Below, piece by piece: positions 42,775-51,804 of a stretch of 64,000 nt of DNA; within the stretch, counting starts at the first letter, position 1; each line of letters starts with the position of its first letter. This stretch comes from Paenibacillus alkaliterrae (lineage in GTDB: Bacteria; Bacillota; Bacilli; Paenibacillales; Paenibacillaceae). A model generated the notes under the pieces. It had not been told where the DNA came from. It did no database searches and saw nothing but the letters and a program-made list of their open reading frames with translations. The stretch covers positions 1-64,000 of the forward strand of contig NZ_JAKGAP010000003.1 in NCBI RefSeq assembly GCF_021532375.1, read 5' to 3'. The translations under genes were made by a program, and so were the position numbers.

Positions 42775-43293
42775 TTACATTAAACGTTTTGCGTAACAAT
42801 GTCTTTGTTTTCCGCCATACATCTCGCTCGTGAATTGAAGCTTAAAACCGGCAAGTTCTAAATTTTTTATACTCACAGCATTCTCCGGATGAACGGTTGA
42901 ATAGAGGTATCGAAAACCGTTCTCCCTTGCGCGTTTCTCACGCAGAACATGGAATTGTCGCTGCAAGCCCATACCGCGCACAGATTCATGGACTACCGTT
43001 GAATCCAATACTGCGACGTAAGGCAATTGTTCCTCCGACACACCAAATTCCCTTCCGAGATTGCCTTCACTCCGTCCAGGAAACGCCAAAACCGAATAAG
43101 CAACGAGCTTCCCATTGAGGTATGCGCCGTATATTTCACCTTTGTCTTCGAAGTGGGCGTGCATGTAATCTTCATCATCCGTCGCAAAAAGCTCCTGAGA
43201 AGGAAGCCGAGATATAACATCCATCATGAGAGCCCCTATATTTGCAACATCTTTATGCCCCAATCGACGGATTTCCAAAGAAACGTCCCCCAT
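42775..43293 (-). CDS. GNAT family N-acetyltransferase
   Basis: A 172-residue acetyltransferase. The acetyl-CoA loop region VLDSTVVHESVRGMGLQRQF is near residues 95-115, followed by YLYSTVHPENAVSIKNLELA and GFKLQ, the classical motifs A and B. AGGAGG lies 6 bases before ATG 43293. Its substrate is unknown. The right end of a MITE copy lies directly upstream and may supply or disturb its promoter. Confidence 0.88.
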   Translation of the reverse strand: MGDVSLEIRRLGHKDVANIGALMMDVISRLPSQELFATDDEDYMHAHFEDKGEIYGAYLNGKLVAYSVLAFPGRSEGNLGREFGVSEEQLPYVAVLDSTVVHESVRGMGLQRQFHVLREKRARENGFRYLYSTVHPENAVSIKNLELAGFKLQFTSEMYGGKQRHCYAKRLM

Positions 43294-43316
43294 TTTTTTC
43301 CTCCTAATTACGTTAT

Positions 43317-43606
43317 CTATATAATTCAAACTAATCAATTACGCGAGTTCTTGGCTGCACCGGCAGCATGAAAAGGAAAAACGCCTGCTAATTGGTCTCA
43401 GACACGTCTATTCATGCATTTAACGGGAAACCAGACGTTATTAACAGGAATAATCGCTTCTAGTCCACATACTAACCACATTAGCGGGACAAATTCCAGT
43501 TAGGCCAGACTTACTCGCTGATGAAGCAGGTTTAGCGGGATCTTTTCCAGTTAGATTCGTCATTCATCTCGCAGGCGCGACGCTATTTGGTTAACATGCT
43601 TAATAG
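43317..43606. repeat. MITE-like repeat, copy 3
   Basis: It begins with a terminal-repeat variant (ATATAATTCAAACTAATCAA), then CGCGAGTTCTTGGCTGCACC, and ends past GCGACGCTATTTGGTTAACA. Its outer left block is shared with copy 2 and its internal blocks with copies 1, 2 and 4. Confidence 0.78.
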
Positions 43607-43704
43607 GGGAACGAATCAAAAAAAACAAACTGCAAAATGCTCGCAGCCTGTCAGCTTTTCTATTGGTCAGAAATCAACGCTGAAATCCTCGCTTCAGCTC
43701 TCTT

Positions 43705-44457
43705 CTAAACGTACACTTCATTAAATACGCCTTTAAAATAAGCAGACAAATCAACTTTAATCGGCATGAAATAAATATTGCTTTTAGATTGCTCCGTAAA
43801 TGTCAATGCTTGTCTCGAGAATTCAATATTCCAATCCAGCGTCGGCTTAAAATCTTTCGGAAATACGACATTATTCCTTGTCTCCCAATATCTCCGGGAT
43901 TTGTCCGATACGACGGGCGAAACGCCCCAGAAAATCTCCGTGCCCTCCAACATATCCGCATAAAGCTCCATTAACCGCAGATCGAAGTAGGGCTGGGTGA
44001 AGAAGCCGTCCGTTCCGGCCGCAAGCTTCCTTTGCACATATTCATATTCATCGCGAATACTGCCACGATAAGGATCAAGAGCAGAATAAACCTTGATATG
44101 AGGATGCTCTCTTTTGATTTTTGAAATGAGATCGATGCATGAAGTCGGATAAACGCGATGATGGCTATTTTTTGGAGCATCGCCCGTAACAACCAGAATC
44201 TCAGAAATATGATGAGTGTCTAAATAATCTATGATATGAAATGGCTCGCCTGCATCAAAATCCATGGCCCGAATATGAGGGATACTGTTTTCAAAATAGG
44301 CTTTGGAAAGACCCACGGCTTCCCAGCTCCTGAAATCAAACCTCGTTAAATCGGGTATATTTATCGTATTTATTGATGGGAATCGCGCTTTGGTTAATTG
44401 CAGTTCCGCTCTCAACTCTTCTCGATCCCGCGGAATAAGCTCTAATGAAATTCTCAC
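43705..44457 (-). CDS. Methylenetetrahydrofolate reductase-like protein
   Basis: A 250-residue TIM-barrel protein of the MetF superfamily (PF02219). The N-terminal ISLELIPRDREEL strand corresponds to the catalytic-Glu strand of MetF, and VVTGDAPKN resembles the FAD-side TGDxP loop. AAGTDGFFTQPYFD carries the family Gln-Pro-Tyr/Phe signature. It is shorter than typical MetF (about 290) and diverged, so the substrate is uncertain. It starts with GTG 44457 after AAGGGGAC. A LysR regulator gene lies directly upstream in the same orientation. Confidence 0.75.
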   Translation of the reverse strand: MRISLELIPRDREELRAELQLTKARFPSINTINIPDLTRFDFRSWEAVGLSKAYFENSIPHIRAMDFDAGEPFHIIDYLDTHHISEILVVTGDAPKNSHHRVYPTSCIDLISKIKREHPHIKVYSALDPYRGSIRDEYEYVQRKLAAGTDGFFTQPYFDLRLMELYADMLEGTEIFWGVSPVVSDKSRRYWETRNNVVFPKDFKPTLDWNIEFSRQALTFTEQSKSNIYFMPIKVDLSAYFKGVFNEVYV

Positions 44458-44612
44458 CCCATAGTCCCCTTACTCGTAAAATAATAAACGATCAGCTGTA
44501 TCGTTAAGTGATGTTGCATAATAATACATGATACCGAATTTTAATTCGGTTTACCAATCAATATAAACATGTGATCCTATCAATATTTCTTATAAATCAA
44601 CCGGTATCGCAA

Positions 44613-45509
44613 TCATATTTCCGTCCTGAAGCTCTCGATAAACTGCTGGGCCCGCTTAGACAAATAATAATCCTTAAGCCACAGAACACCGACATCAGAC
44701 TGGAAATCGGCGTCTTTTATATCGAGCATTTTGACTACCGTAGTTGGAAAAGATGACATAACCGATTTCGGGAACACGGTCGCCCCGATCCCCCCGGCAA
44801 TAAGCGACATAATGATCGCAACGCTGGAGCATTCGCAAATGATGTTCGGCTCGAAGCCATGACGCTTGCATTCATTGACGACCTGCTCGTGCATCCGGGT
44901 CGTTTTGTCCGTCTTTAACGTTAAAAAAGGAAAGTTGGCCAGTTCCTTCATCCCGATCGTTTCCTTGCTGGAGTACGCGGTCCAGGTGCTTGGAATAACG
45001 GCTACGAATGGATCGGAGGGCAGCGGCAAAACCGAATATTGCTGAGGATGGGTTTGCGCTTCGAACGGAAGTCTGGCAACGATTAAATCGATTGCCCGCT
45101 TCTCCAGCTGCTCACCCAAATAAAAATGGTCTCCCTCTAATATTTTGTAGGTCACCTGCGGGAACCTTTCCCTGAACAGCTCAATTCGCTTCGGAAGCAG
45201 GGAAATGCAGGATACGACCGAGCCGATCGACAGGACACCGCTTACTCCCTCCTCTATTCCCTTCACCTCGCGGATAGATTCATCGAACTGAAGCAGCAGC
45301 GACTCGGCTTTCTGCTTGAGTAGCTCTCCCGAGGCGGTCAGCTTAAAACCTTTGTTGCCCCGATCAAACAGCTTCACGCCAAGCTCCTCCTCCATCAGCT
45401 TCAGCTGTCTGCTTAGCGGTGGCTGCTCCATATTAAGCAGCTTGGCTGCACGGGTAACCTGCCCTTCCTCAGCTACCGTCAGGAAATATTTCAGCTGTCG
45501 CATGTCCAT
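44613..45509 (-). CDS. LysR family transcriptional regulator
   Basis: A 298-residue regulator. The N-terminal winged helix-turn-helix (MDMRQLKYFLTVAEEGQVTR, AAKLLNMEQPPLSRQLKLME) is followed by a linker helix and a two-lobed co-inducer domain (about 90-298). ATG 45509 follows AAGGGGTG. It lies 155 bases upstream of the MTHFR-like gene on the same strand and may regulate it, although LysR targets are more often divergent. Confidence 0.92.
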   Translation of the reverse strand: MDMRQLKYFLTVAEEGQVTRAAKLLNMEQPPLSRQLKLMEEELGVKLFDRGNKGFKLTASGELLKQKAESLLLQFDESIREVKGIEEGVSGVLSIGSVVSCISLLPKRIELFRERFPQVTYKILEGDHFYLGEQLEKRAIDLIVARLPFEAQTHPQQYSVLPLPSDPFVAVIPSTWTAYSSKETIGMKELANFPFLTLKTDKTTRMHEQVVNECKRHGFEPNIICECSSVAIIMSLIAGGIGATVFPKSVMSSFPTTVVKMLDIKDADFQSDVGVLWLKDYYLSKRAQQFIESFRTEI

Positions 45510-45628
45510 TTCGCTCACCCCTTCACCACATACCCAAAAAGTATGACAACTCAAAAATAATAGGTGTTTTAAGTATATCCGATGTGCAGGAATAAACAAT
45601 AGCTGCCCCTGTGGGTTTTAAGGATAAC

Positions 45629-45703
45629 CTAGGACAGCTCATCTCGATACAGGCAGAAAATCGGCTTCTTACATTTCACACAGCGGCCAACAAGCTCCTG
45701 CAT
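45629..45703 (-). CDS. 24-residue Cys-rich micro-ORF
   Basis: A short frame with GGAGG eight bases before ATG 45703 encodes MQELVGRCVKCKKPIFCLYR and four more residues. The CxxC plus a third Cys resembles the first half of a small zinc ribbon. It ends early compared with similar small zinc proteins of about 40-60 residues, and a MITE copy begins right behind its ribosome site, so it may be a truncated gene. Confidence 0.4.
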   Translation of the reverse strand: MQELVGRCVKCKKPIFCLYRDELS

Positions 45704-45720
45704 AAATATAACCTCCTACA

Positions 45721-46045
45721 TGCGAGATGAACGACGAATCTAACTGGAAAAGATCCCGCTAAACTTGCTCCATCAGCGAGTAAGTGAGCTTTTGAGAGCC
45801 ATTAGCGGATGGTGCAACGTATTAAGGCTAGTTTCTAGACTTAAGTTGGCAAAATGGGTTAGTTTGGCCCGATTAGATCTATTTTCTAGACTAATTTGGG
45901 TGAGTGGTGAGCTTTTGAGGCCGCTTGGCGGGAGGTGCGACGAAATAAGTCTAGTTTCTAGATCTATGTATGCAGAATGGGTTAGTTTGGCCGGATTAGA
46001 TCTATTTTCTAGACTAATTTGGGTGAGTGGTGGTTGCTTTAATAG
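45721..46045. repeat. MITE-like repeat, copy 4 with internal 123-bp duplication
   Basis: It runs from TGCGAGATGAACGACGAATC to about TGGTTGCTTTAATAGAGTGC. The block beginning GTGAGCTTTTGA at 45784 is repeated at 45907 (123-base period), each copy ending TTTTCTAGACTAATTTGGGT and GAGTGGT. Other copies have one block or none, so copy length varies by tandem duplication. The remaining gap to 46221 holds no gene. Confidence 0.78.
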
Positions 46046-46221
46046 AGTGCGTATGAGACAGCTTCAGCATCTCCCGGGTATACGGGCATGCCGGTTTCTA
46101 TCATGCGACTAAGATCGATGATCATTCCCTATGACTCATCTCCGTCTAACCCTATAAGAATCTTAAGCGTAAAAGAAACATACATTAGTTCGACAATCCT
46201 TTTTCAGAAAGGAGTTCTCTA

Positions 46222-46884
46222 ATGTATAGTCATTCATACGGCAATTCGCCTTCCAATCAGTCAAAATGCCCCTTTACCATCGAAGTCCTCGGTGAAGGAA
46301 CGTTAGCTGCGCCTCCAGACCGGGCTGTGGCCGTGCTTGGAGCCATAACGGAAGGTCAAGTCCTGCAGACCGTCCAAAGCGAAAATGCACAAATCGTTAC
46401 CAATATTATAGAAGCGCTCTTGGAGCTGAACATTCCAAAAGATAAGATCCAAACGGATGATTTTCGAATCGAGGCCCAATACGAATATATAGATGGGCAG
46501 CAAGTCTTTCGGGGCTATAAAGTCACCCATCTTCTGCAAATCACAATCGACAGAATCGAAGACATCGGTATCGTTATCGATACGGCCGTATCGAACGGCG
46601 CTAATACCGTTGCGGGCATCCAATTTACGATGGCGCAGCCGGCCATTTATGAGAATGAGGTTTTAGCGCTTGCCATTCAAAATGCCCGTCAGAAGGCCGA
46701 AACGATCGCAGCAGCACTCCAGGTCAATCTTGCCGCGGTTCCAAGTCAAGTTCAGGAGCTTTCTCGCAGCGCGGAACCGATTCCCTTCACGGCCTCCCTG
46801 CATATGCAAAGCGCAGCCACACCGGTCGAACCGGGGCAGCTGACCCTGACCGCCACGGTTAGAGTGTGGTATTTGTTCGGGTAA
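46222..46884 (+). CDS. SIMPL domain protein (DUF541)
   Basis: A 220-residue SIMPL-domain protein with FTIEVLGEGTLAAPPDRAVA at the start, the IPKDKIQTDDFRIEAQYEY segment in the middle and AIQNARQKAETIAAALQVNL near residue 155, the usual order. Family members such as BP26 form ring-like oligomers; their role in Firmicutes is unclear. No signal peptide is visible, so it may be cytoplasmic. AAAGGAG lies 8 bases before ATG 46222. Confidence 0.87.
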   Translation: MYSHSYGNSPSNQSKCPFTIEVLGEGTLAAPPDRAVAVLGAITEGQVLQTVQSENAQIVTNIIEALLELNIPKDKIQTDDFRIEAQYEYIDGQQVFRGYKVTHLLQITIDRIEDIGIVIDTAVSNGANTVAGIQFTMAQPAIYENEVLALAIQNARQKAETIAAALQVNLAAVPSQVQELSRSAEPIPFTASLHMQSAATPVEPGQLTLTATVRVWYLFG

Positions 46885-46973
46885 CCTCCTCAAATTATAT
46901 CACCAAAAGGTGCATCTTCGCTCAAAATAGCCGATAATGATGGCAGAGAACTCGGAAATTCGGAGGGGCCGGC

Positions 46974-47666
46974 CTACTGCTGCAATACAAACTCATCCAG
47001 CTTAATGCCGTCTACGGCATACGCCTGATAAGTCAACGATTTGCCGTTAATCGTAATCCCCGCAAACATCTGCTTCCCGTTCTGAAAATGCACCTTATGA
47101 TAAAATTGGTCTTCCTTCTTCTCATTAAATTTCGGTCCGGCCGTATTCGTTACGACATATACGGTACCCTCTTTGTTCAATACCAGGCTTTCGCCATCCG
47201 GGACGACTTCACCGTCTCGCAGCGGATACGATCTCGAATACTCGTGGTTATGGCCCTGCAGCACCAAATCCACCTTAAACTCGTCGAACGCCTCGGTCCA
47301 GTCCGCGACCTTTTTGTAACGGTTGCCTCCGTACGGCCCTTGGTGCACGGCAATGATTATCCATGCCTTATCCGTATTTGCGAGATCTTTCCTCAGCCAT
47401 TTCGTTTGCTCCTTGATGTTCGATTCGGAGTTCAACATAACGAAATGGACGGCACCGTAGTCAAACGAATACGTCGTGCCGGGTATTGATCCGTCAGCAC
47501 CATTTACCGGCACGTTGAAATGAGACGTGAAGCGCTCCGCATTTCCGTCCGTTTCATCATGATTGCCCGTAACCGGCATGAGCGGTACACGCGTTACCCA
47601 CCTTTCAGCTTCTGCGAAAAGATGCTGCCAAGCCGCTTTATCCTCTTGCTCTATAGAACGAAGCAT
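46974..47666 (-). pseudogene. Metallophosphoesterase, 5'-truncated
   Basis: About 230 residues of a calcineurin-type phosphatase remain, with GNHDE (metal ligands Asn and His), an AVHQGPYGG His and QGHNHEYSR near the C-terminus. The N-terminal half with the first Asp-x-His and GDxxD ligands is missing: at its expected place the frame reads LAAGRMLR, and two stop codons lie just upstream. Relatives of purple acid phosphatase type are 350 or more residues. It is probably inactive. Confidence 0.72.
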
Positions 47667-47758
47667 CCGACCAGCAGCAAGACATTATTACGCATGCTCA
47701 ACACATTCCCCCATCGATCCATTTATGTTTTTACCATAAAACGCTAAAAATGGATAAA

Positions 47759-49015
47759 CTACCCCTGCTCGCCTACCTGCTTTTCCTTAATAAACAAAAC
47801 AAGTAAATATTGCAGAGCCGCCATCGCGAATAACACGACCGGCATCCATACCGACTGCATATCCTTAGCCAGCACAATGAGCAGTGTAATCGACAGCACC
47901 CTACCCACGTTGAGGAACAGCTCACGCATAACGACCGACTCGACGCGCAGCTGGCCTTTGAGCGGCAGCGTGCCGATTAACCGGTAGTAGTAGGAGGTTA
48001 ACGTGTTAACCGCGAGCGGATTGCAGATGGAGAAAAGAATCATATAGATCGCAACCGACCAAAATTCCACCTGTATGAGCAGCAGTGCCGATCCTAGCGC
48101 AACGCCGGTCGTAGACAGCAGCACATATTTGCGCACATGCTCCTTCTGCGCTTTCCTCGAAATGACATAGCCCGTCGCCACCGTAAGCGAGGAGAAAAAC
48201 ACGCCCAAATAGCCGACTAAATCCTCCCTGCCAACGGTCTGAAACAGCATAATGCTCGGCAGAAACAGCATGATCCCTTGAAACAGCCCGAGAACGAAGA
48301 AGCTGTACAGCCCCTTAAGCCAGCGCTTGTTTCGGTGCATGACAAGCCCCATAAATTTCAAGTAGTAAGCTTTGTGATGCGACGGAACCATCGGAATGCG
48401 AAAGCTCACGATCGCGGCGATCAGGAACATGACAAATGCAAGCATGAATATGAAAATGTAGCCCTGAAGCCCGTCGCTGCGTTGAATAACAAATCCCGCA
48501 AGTGCCGGACCAGCCAATCCCGATGAGTTAAACACGACCATGTTAATGGCCAGGAAACGAATGCGGTTCGCTTCAGTCGACACGTCATATTGAATGACTA
48601 AGTATCCGGTCCAATACAAGCCGGCCGCTATTCCGTTGAATATGGCAAATGCTATGTAATATTGAGCAACCTGCTCCTGAGCAATGACGACCATGAAATA
48701 GAATAAGGCAATCATAACGATGCCAAGCCTGTAGGTCACCATTCGGTCCCGCCGCTTCGCAATCCAGCCTCCAAGCGCGAAGGCGGGCGGCGTAAGTATA
48801 AAAACGATAATATTATAAATGCCATTTACGACTAGATCCTCTGTCAGCCGCCATAGGTATAAATTGAGGAATAATCCGGACATGGAAGCGCCGAATTGAA
48901 AGCAGCAATGAATGATTAATGCGGTAACCGCATCCTTGCCCAGCCTTTGTTCGATCGGCAGCGGCACACCTTTCAGCATATTAAATCTGGCCCGTAAACC
49001 CGTTCCTGTTCGCAT
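47759..49015 (-). CDS. Major facilitator superfamily transporter
   Basis: A 418-residue membrane protein with 12 predicted segments. The loop GWIAKRRDRMVTYRLG after segment 2 is the MFS motif-A region, and a central cytoplasmic loop (RIPMVPSHHKAYYLKFMGLV) separates the halves. The substrate is unknown. ATG 49015 has GGGGG about 9 bases upstream; the ATG at 49024 directly abuts that G-run, so the shorter form is more likely. Confidence 0.88.
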   Translation of the reverse strand: MRTGTGLRARFNMLKGVPLPIEQRLGKDAVTALIIHCCFQFGASMSGLFLNLYLWRLTEDLVVNGIYNIIVFILTPPAFALGGWIAKRRDRMVTYRLGIVMIALFYFMVVIAQEQVAQYYIAFAIFNGIAAGLYWTGYLVIQYDVSTEANRIRFLAINMVVFNSSGLAGPALAGFVIQRSDGLQGYIFIFMLAFVMFLIAAIVSFRIPMVPSHHKAYYLKFMGLVMHRNKRWLKGLYSFFVLGLFQGIMLFLPSIMLFQTVGREDLVGYLGVFFSSLTVATGYVISRKAQKEHVRKYVLLSTTGVALGSALLLIQVEFWSVAIYMILFSICNPLAVNTLTSYYYRLIGTLPLKGQLRVESVVMRELFLNVGRVLSITLLIVLAKDMQSVWMPVVLFAMAALQYLLVLFIKEKQVGEQG

Positions 49016-49322
49016 CCGCGGCATCCCCCGTTGTTCGTCAACTTATCTTTTTATTCATTTTATCATAGGTCAAGGCATTGTCCCCGCAGGAAGAAAGCGC
49101 TCTCTCCCTCAAAATAGTCTGTCTCCTTGCGTATGGGGCGCCAAAGGAAACCTATTCTTTGTTTTTGTCCATTGTTCGCATGATTAGGCATGCATACCGG
49201 ACTTGAAAGGCGGTGTTGAACTAAATCATGATCAAATATTTTAAACTTCCAACCCTAATTGCATAACGGGCTGCCCTATAATCACAAACTACTTTCAACG
49301 TCACGGGAAAGGAGGGAGATCG
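49016..49322. other. Intergenic stretch, nothing distinctive
   Basis: About 300 bases between divergent genes. The only clear signal is the strong AAGGAGGG ribosome site at its right end, serving the micro-ORF at 49323. Confidence 0.5.
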
Positions 49323-49409
49323 ATGGCTAAACAACAAGGGCATGCAAATAAGAACACGACAACAAAAAAGTCGGATAAAAAAGGCAATGCATCCGGCAAC
49401 AACCACTAA
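49323..49409 (+). CDS. 28-residue basic micro-protein
   Basis: ATG 49323 follows AAGGAGGG by 7 bases and encodes MAKQQGHANKNTTTKKSDKK followed by GNASGNNH. A strong terminator lies 32 bases after the stop. The composition (Lys, Asn, Thr, Gly, no hydrophobic core) recalls minor small acid-soluble spore proteins, but that is only a resemblance. The combination of ribosome site and own terminator makes a real gene likely. Confidence 0.6.
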   Translation: MAKQQGHANKNTTTKKSDKKGNASGNNH

Positions 49410-49440
49410 CCGCGCATCAAAATAAACGTTCCTAAACGCA

Positions 49441-49485
49441 AACGCCCCGTTATCAGCTCCTTCCAGAGCGGTAATGGGGCGTTTC
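49441..49485 (+). terminator. Terminator of the micro-protein gene
   Basis: AACGCCCC (49441-49448) pairs with GGGGCGTT (49476-49483), with GTTA/TAAT continuing the stem, followed by TTTCTT. Confidence 0.82.
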
Positions 49486-49574
49486 TTATGCGAAAATAAA
49501 AGGTTTTTTACATTTTTTATCGAATATTAGCGTTAGAGTCCTAACCTTATAACTTGAAAAAGTGGTGAATCCTA

Positions 49575-50189
49575 ATGGCTGACCTTTCCTATACCGTATT
49601 CGATTTTGAAACAAGCGGGCTCGATCCCAAAAACGACCGCGTCATTGAAATGGCTGCTATCCGCGTCGTAAATGGCGAAATAGCAAGCGAATTCAGTACG
49701 CTTGTGCGCTATGACGGCAAGCTATCGGCGAAGATCACGGAGCTCACCGGAATAACGGATGAGATGACCGCAACCGGTATGGACGAGGATACCGCATTCC
49801 GCATATTAAACCGCATGCTTGGCGATCATATATTAATTGCTCATAATGCTGCCTTCGACCTTGGCTTCCTGCATCATTCCTTGCTTCGTATCGCAGGTCG
49901 TTCTTTCAACAACAGCTTCATCGATACGTTAACGATCAGCCGTGCCATGCATGTCTATCCGCATACACTAAAGGATATGTGCGACCGGTACGGCATCCCG
50001 TTAATCGGAGGACATCGCGCGCTCAACGATGTGATTGCCTGCTGGAAGCTTTTCCGCAAAATGGAAGAGGAGCGGTCCGCTCACGATTATTTAAATAAGC
50101 TTGGTTATCTGAAGAAGTTCGGTCCTCCCGCTTGGAGTCCCCCTGGCGCAAAGCTCGAGCCTATTGAGCTCAAATACGCGCCGCGCTAG
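49575..50189 (+). CDS. DEDDh 3'-5' exonuclease (DnaQ-like)
   Basis: A 204-residue exonuclease related to the epsilon proofreading domain. Motif I is FDFETSGLDP (residues 8-17), motif II HNAAFDLGFL (about 93-102) and motif III HRALNDV (about 152-158), giving the Asp-Glu-Asp-Asp set and His. It is a stand-alone nuclease without a polymerase or helicase domain. The gene converges on the GH4 gene with a 4-base overlap of stop codons. Ribosome site GGTG is weak. Confidence 0.92.
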   Translation: MADLSYTVFDFETSGLDPKNDRVIEMAAIRVVNGEIASEFSTLVRYDGKLSAKITELTGITDEMTATGMDEDTAFRILNRMLGDHILIAHNAAFDLGFLHHSLLRIAGRSFNNSFIDTLTISRAMHVYPHTLKDMCDRYGIPLIGGHRALNDVIACWKLFRKMEEERSAHDYLNKLGYLKKFGPPAWSPPGAKLEPIELKYAPR

Positions 50190-51682
50190 ACGCGCTCCTT
50201 CCCTTTGTCCGACTCCCCGGCATTTTTGTTAGCTGCTTCGCGGTCCTGCTGCATTTCCTCGACCGACTTCACCTTGAGGCGGGCTGCGCCTTGGTAATCG
50301 CGAGTCGGAAGCAGCGGACCCTCCGTTAGGCGTTTCTTGGCTGCGGCGATGGCATCCGAATATTGCGGAAGCCATTGCTCCTGCGCCACAAGCATCTCGT
50401 CGACCATTTGCCAAATCTCGTTCGGATTACAGACGGCGCCGACCAGCGGATCCATCATGAAGGCTTGGCGCAGCAGCTTATCATCGCCATGAATCGCCGC
50501 TTCAACAGCCAGACGCTGGACGGATATGCTCACGTTGCAAACCGCTGCAGCCCCGAGCGGCAAATCGCCGACAGTCGGCATCGAGATGCCGTTGCGATCG
50601 ACATAGCCCGGAGCCTCGATAATGGCATCCGCAGGCAGGTTCGCAATGACCCCTTTGTTCTCCGCGTTAAAGTGACCTCGGTACACGCGCCCGGTTTCCA
50701 GCCCTTCAATAATGTAAGAGCCGTGCTCATGGCTGCGGAGCTCGCTCTTGAATTCATTAGCCGGATCCTTCATCCAGTTAGGAAAATCGGTCTCAAACCA
50801 ATTGCGTCCCTCCGTACATACGCGCAAGTAGCCGCCGGTTTCGCCGTTGATCCATGAGCTTAGGTCAATCCAATCGTTAATCTCCTCCGGCCGCTTGCGG
50901 TACCAAGGCACGTACTCGCTCAGATGTCCGTTCGACTCGGTGCTGTAGTAGCCGAAGCGGCGCAGCATGTCGATTCGAACCTTCTCCGTGCGGCTGAAAT
51001 CCGGATGCTTCTCGAATGCTTCAAGCAGCTTGCCGGTCAAGTCCTCGCCATTATGCTTAATTTGGATATACCACGTTTGGTGATTAATGCCCGCGCATAT
51101 AATGTCGACTTCCTCCTGCTTCAGACCGAACGCTTCGGCAATTTGCCAATGTCCGCCCTGTACCCCGTGGCATAATCCGACCGTCCGCACGCCTCCGTAC
51201 TTGTTGCAGGCCCATGTCATCATCGCCATCGGATTCGCATAGTTGAGCAGTAGGACATCCTCTGCAGCAACCTCGCGAATATCGCGGCAAATGTTCATCA
51301 TTTCCGCGATACCGCGCTGCCCGTACATGATGCCGCCGGCGCTAAGCGTATCGCCAACGCATTGATCGACGCCGTATTTAAGAGGAATGTCCACATCGGT
51401 CGCGAACGCCTCGAGCCCGCCTACCCGAATCGTACAAATAACGTATTTCGCATCCTTCAAAGCCTCTCGCCGATCGGTCGTCGATTGTATAGCGATCGAA
51501 AGGCCGTTCTCATGAATATCCCTTTGGCAGAGCGCCGTAACCATCTCTAAATTGTGAGCATTGATATCCGTAAAAGCGACCTCGATGTTCTGGAATTCAG
51601 GTACCGCGAGCAAATCTCGAAGCAGGCCGCGCGTGAATCCGATAGAGCCTGCGCCAATAAATGTAATCTTGAAAGTAGACAT
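50186..51682 (-). CDS. GH4 family glycosidase (alpha-galactosidase/uronidase type)
   Basis: A 498-residue NAD- and metal-dependent glycosidase. The dinucleotide loop is GAGSIGFTRGLL at residues 10-21. NYANP (Asn150), CHGVQ (Cys171, His172) and NHQTW (His201) are the metal and catalytic region. The residues after Cys171-His172 (Gly-Val) are used to sort GH4 specificities; MelA has Ser there, so this enzyme may be an alpha-galacturonidase or glucuronidase like LplD, which I cannot settle by eye. It is cytoplasmic. An AraC regulator gene lies 122 bases upstream on the same strand. Confidence 0.9.
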   Translation of the reverse strand: MSTFKITFIGAGSIGFTRGLLRDLLAVPEFQNIEVAFTDINAHNLEMVTALCQRDIHENGLSIAIQSTTDRREALKDAKYVICTIRVGGLEAFATDVDIPLKYGVDQCVGDTLSAGGIMYGQRGIAEMMNICRDIREVAAEDVLLLNYANPMAMMTWACNKYGGVRTVGLCHGVQGGHWQIAEAFGLKQEEVDIICAGINHQTWYIQIKHNGEDLTGKLLEAFEKHPDFSRTEKVRIDMLRRFGYYSTESNGHLSEYVPWYRKRPEEINDWIDLSSWINGETGGYLRVCTEGRNWFETDFPNWMKDPANEFKSELRSHEHGSYIIEGLETGRVYRGHFNAENKGVIANLPADAIIEAPGYVDRNGISMPTVGDLPLGAAAVCNVSISVQRLAVEAAIHGDDKLLRQAFMMDPLVGAVCNPNEIWQMVDEMLVAQEQWLPQYSDAIAAAKKRLTEGPLLPTRDYQGAARLKVKSVEEMQQDREAANKNAGESDKGKERV

Positions 51683-51752
51683 GCCAACCAGCCTCCGATT
51701 ATCTTCTAATATAGATTCGTTTCATCTCCTCTACATTTTAGCAACGATTAAC

Positions 51753-51766
51753 CGGAAGCGTTATCA
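51753..51766 (-). promoter_or_regulatory. Candidate cre site upstream of the GH4 gene
   Basis: CGGAAGCGTTATCA, read on the plus strand, matches 12 of 14 positions of the CcpA box. It lies about 70-84 bases before the GH4 start, between the regulator stop and the enzyme gene. Confidence 0.45.
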
Positions 51767-51804
51767 AAATTGTAACTTTCTCCTGCCATATGAGTAAGAA
51801 ATCG

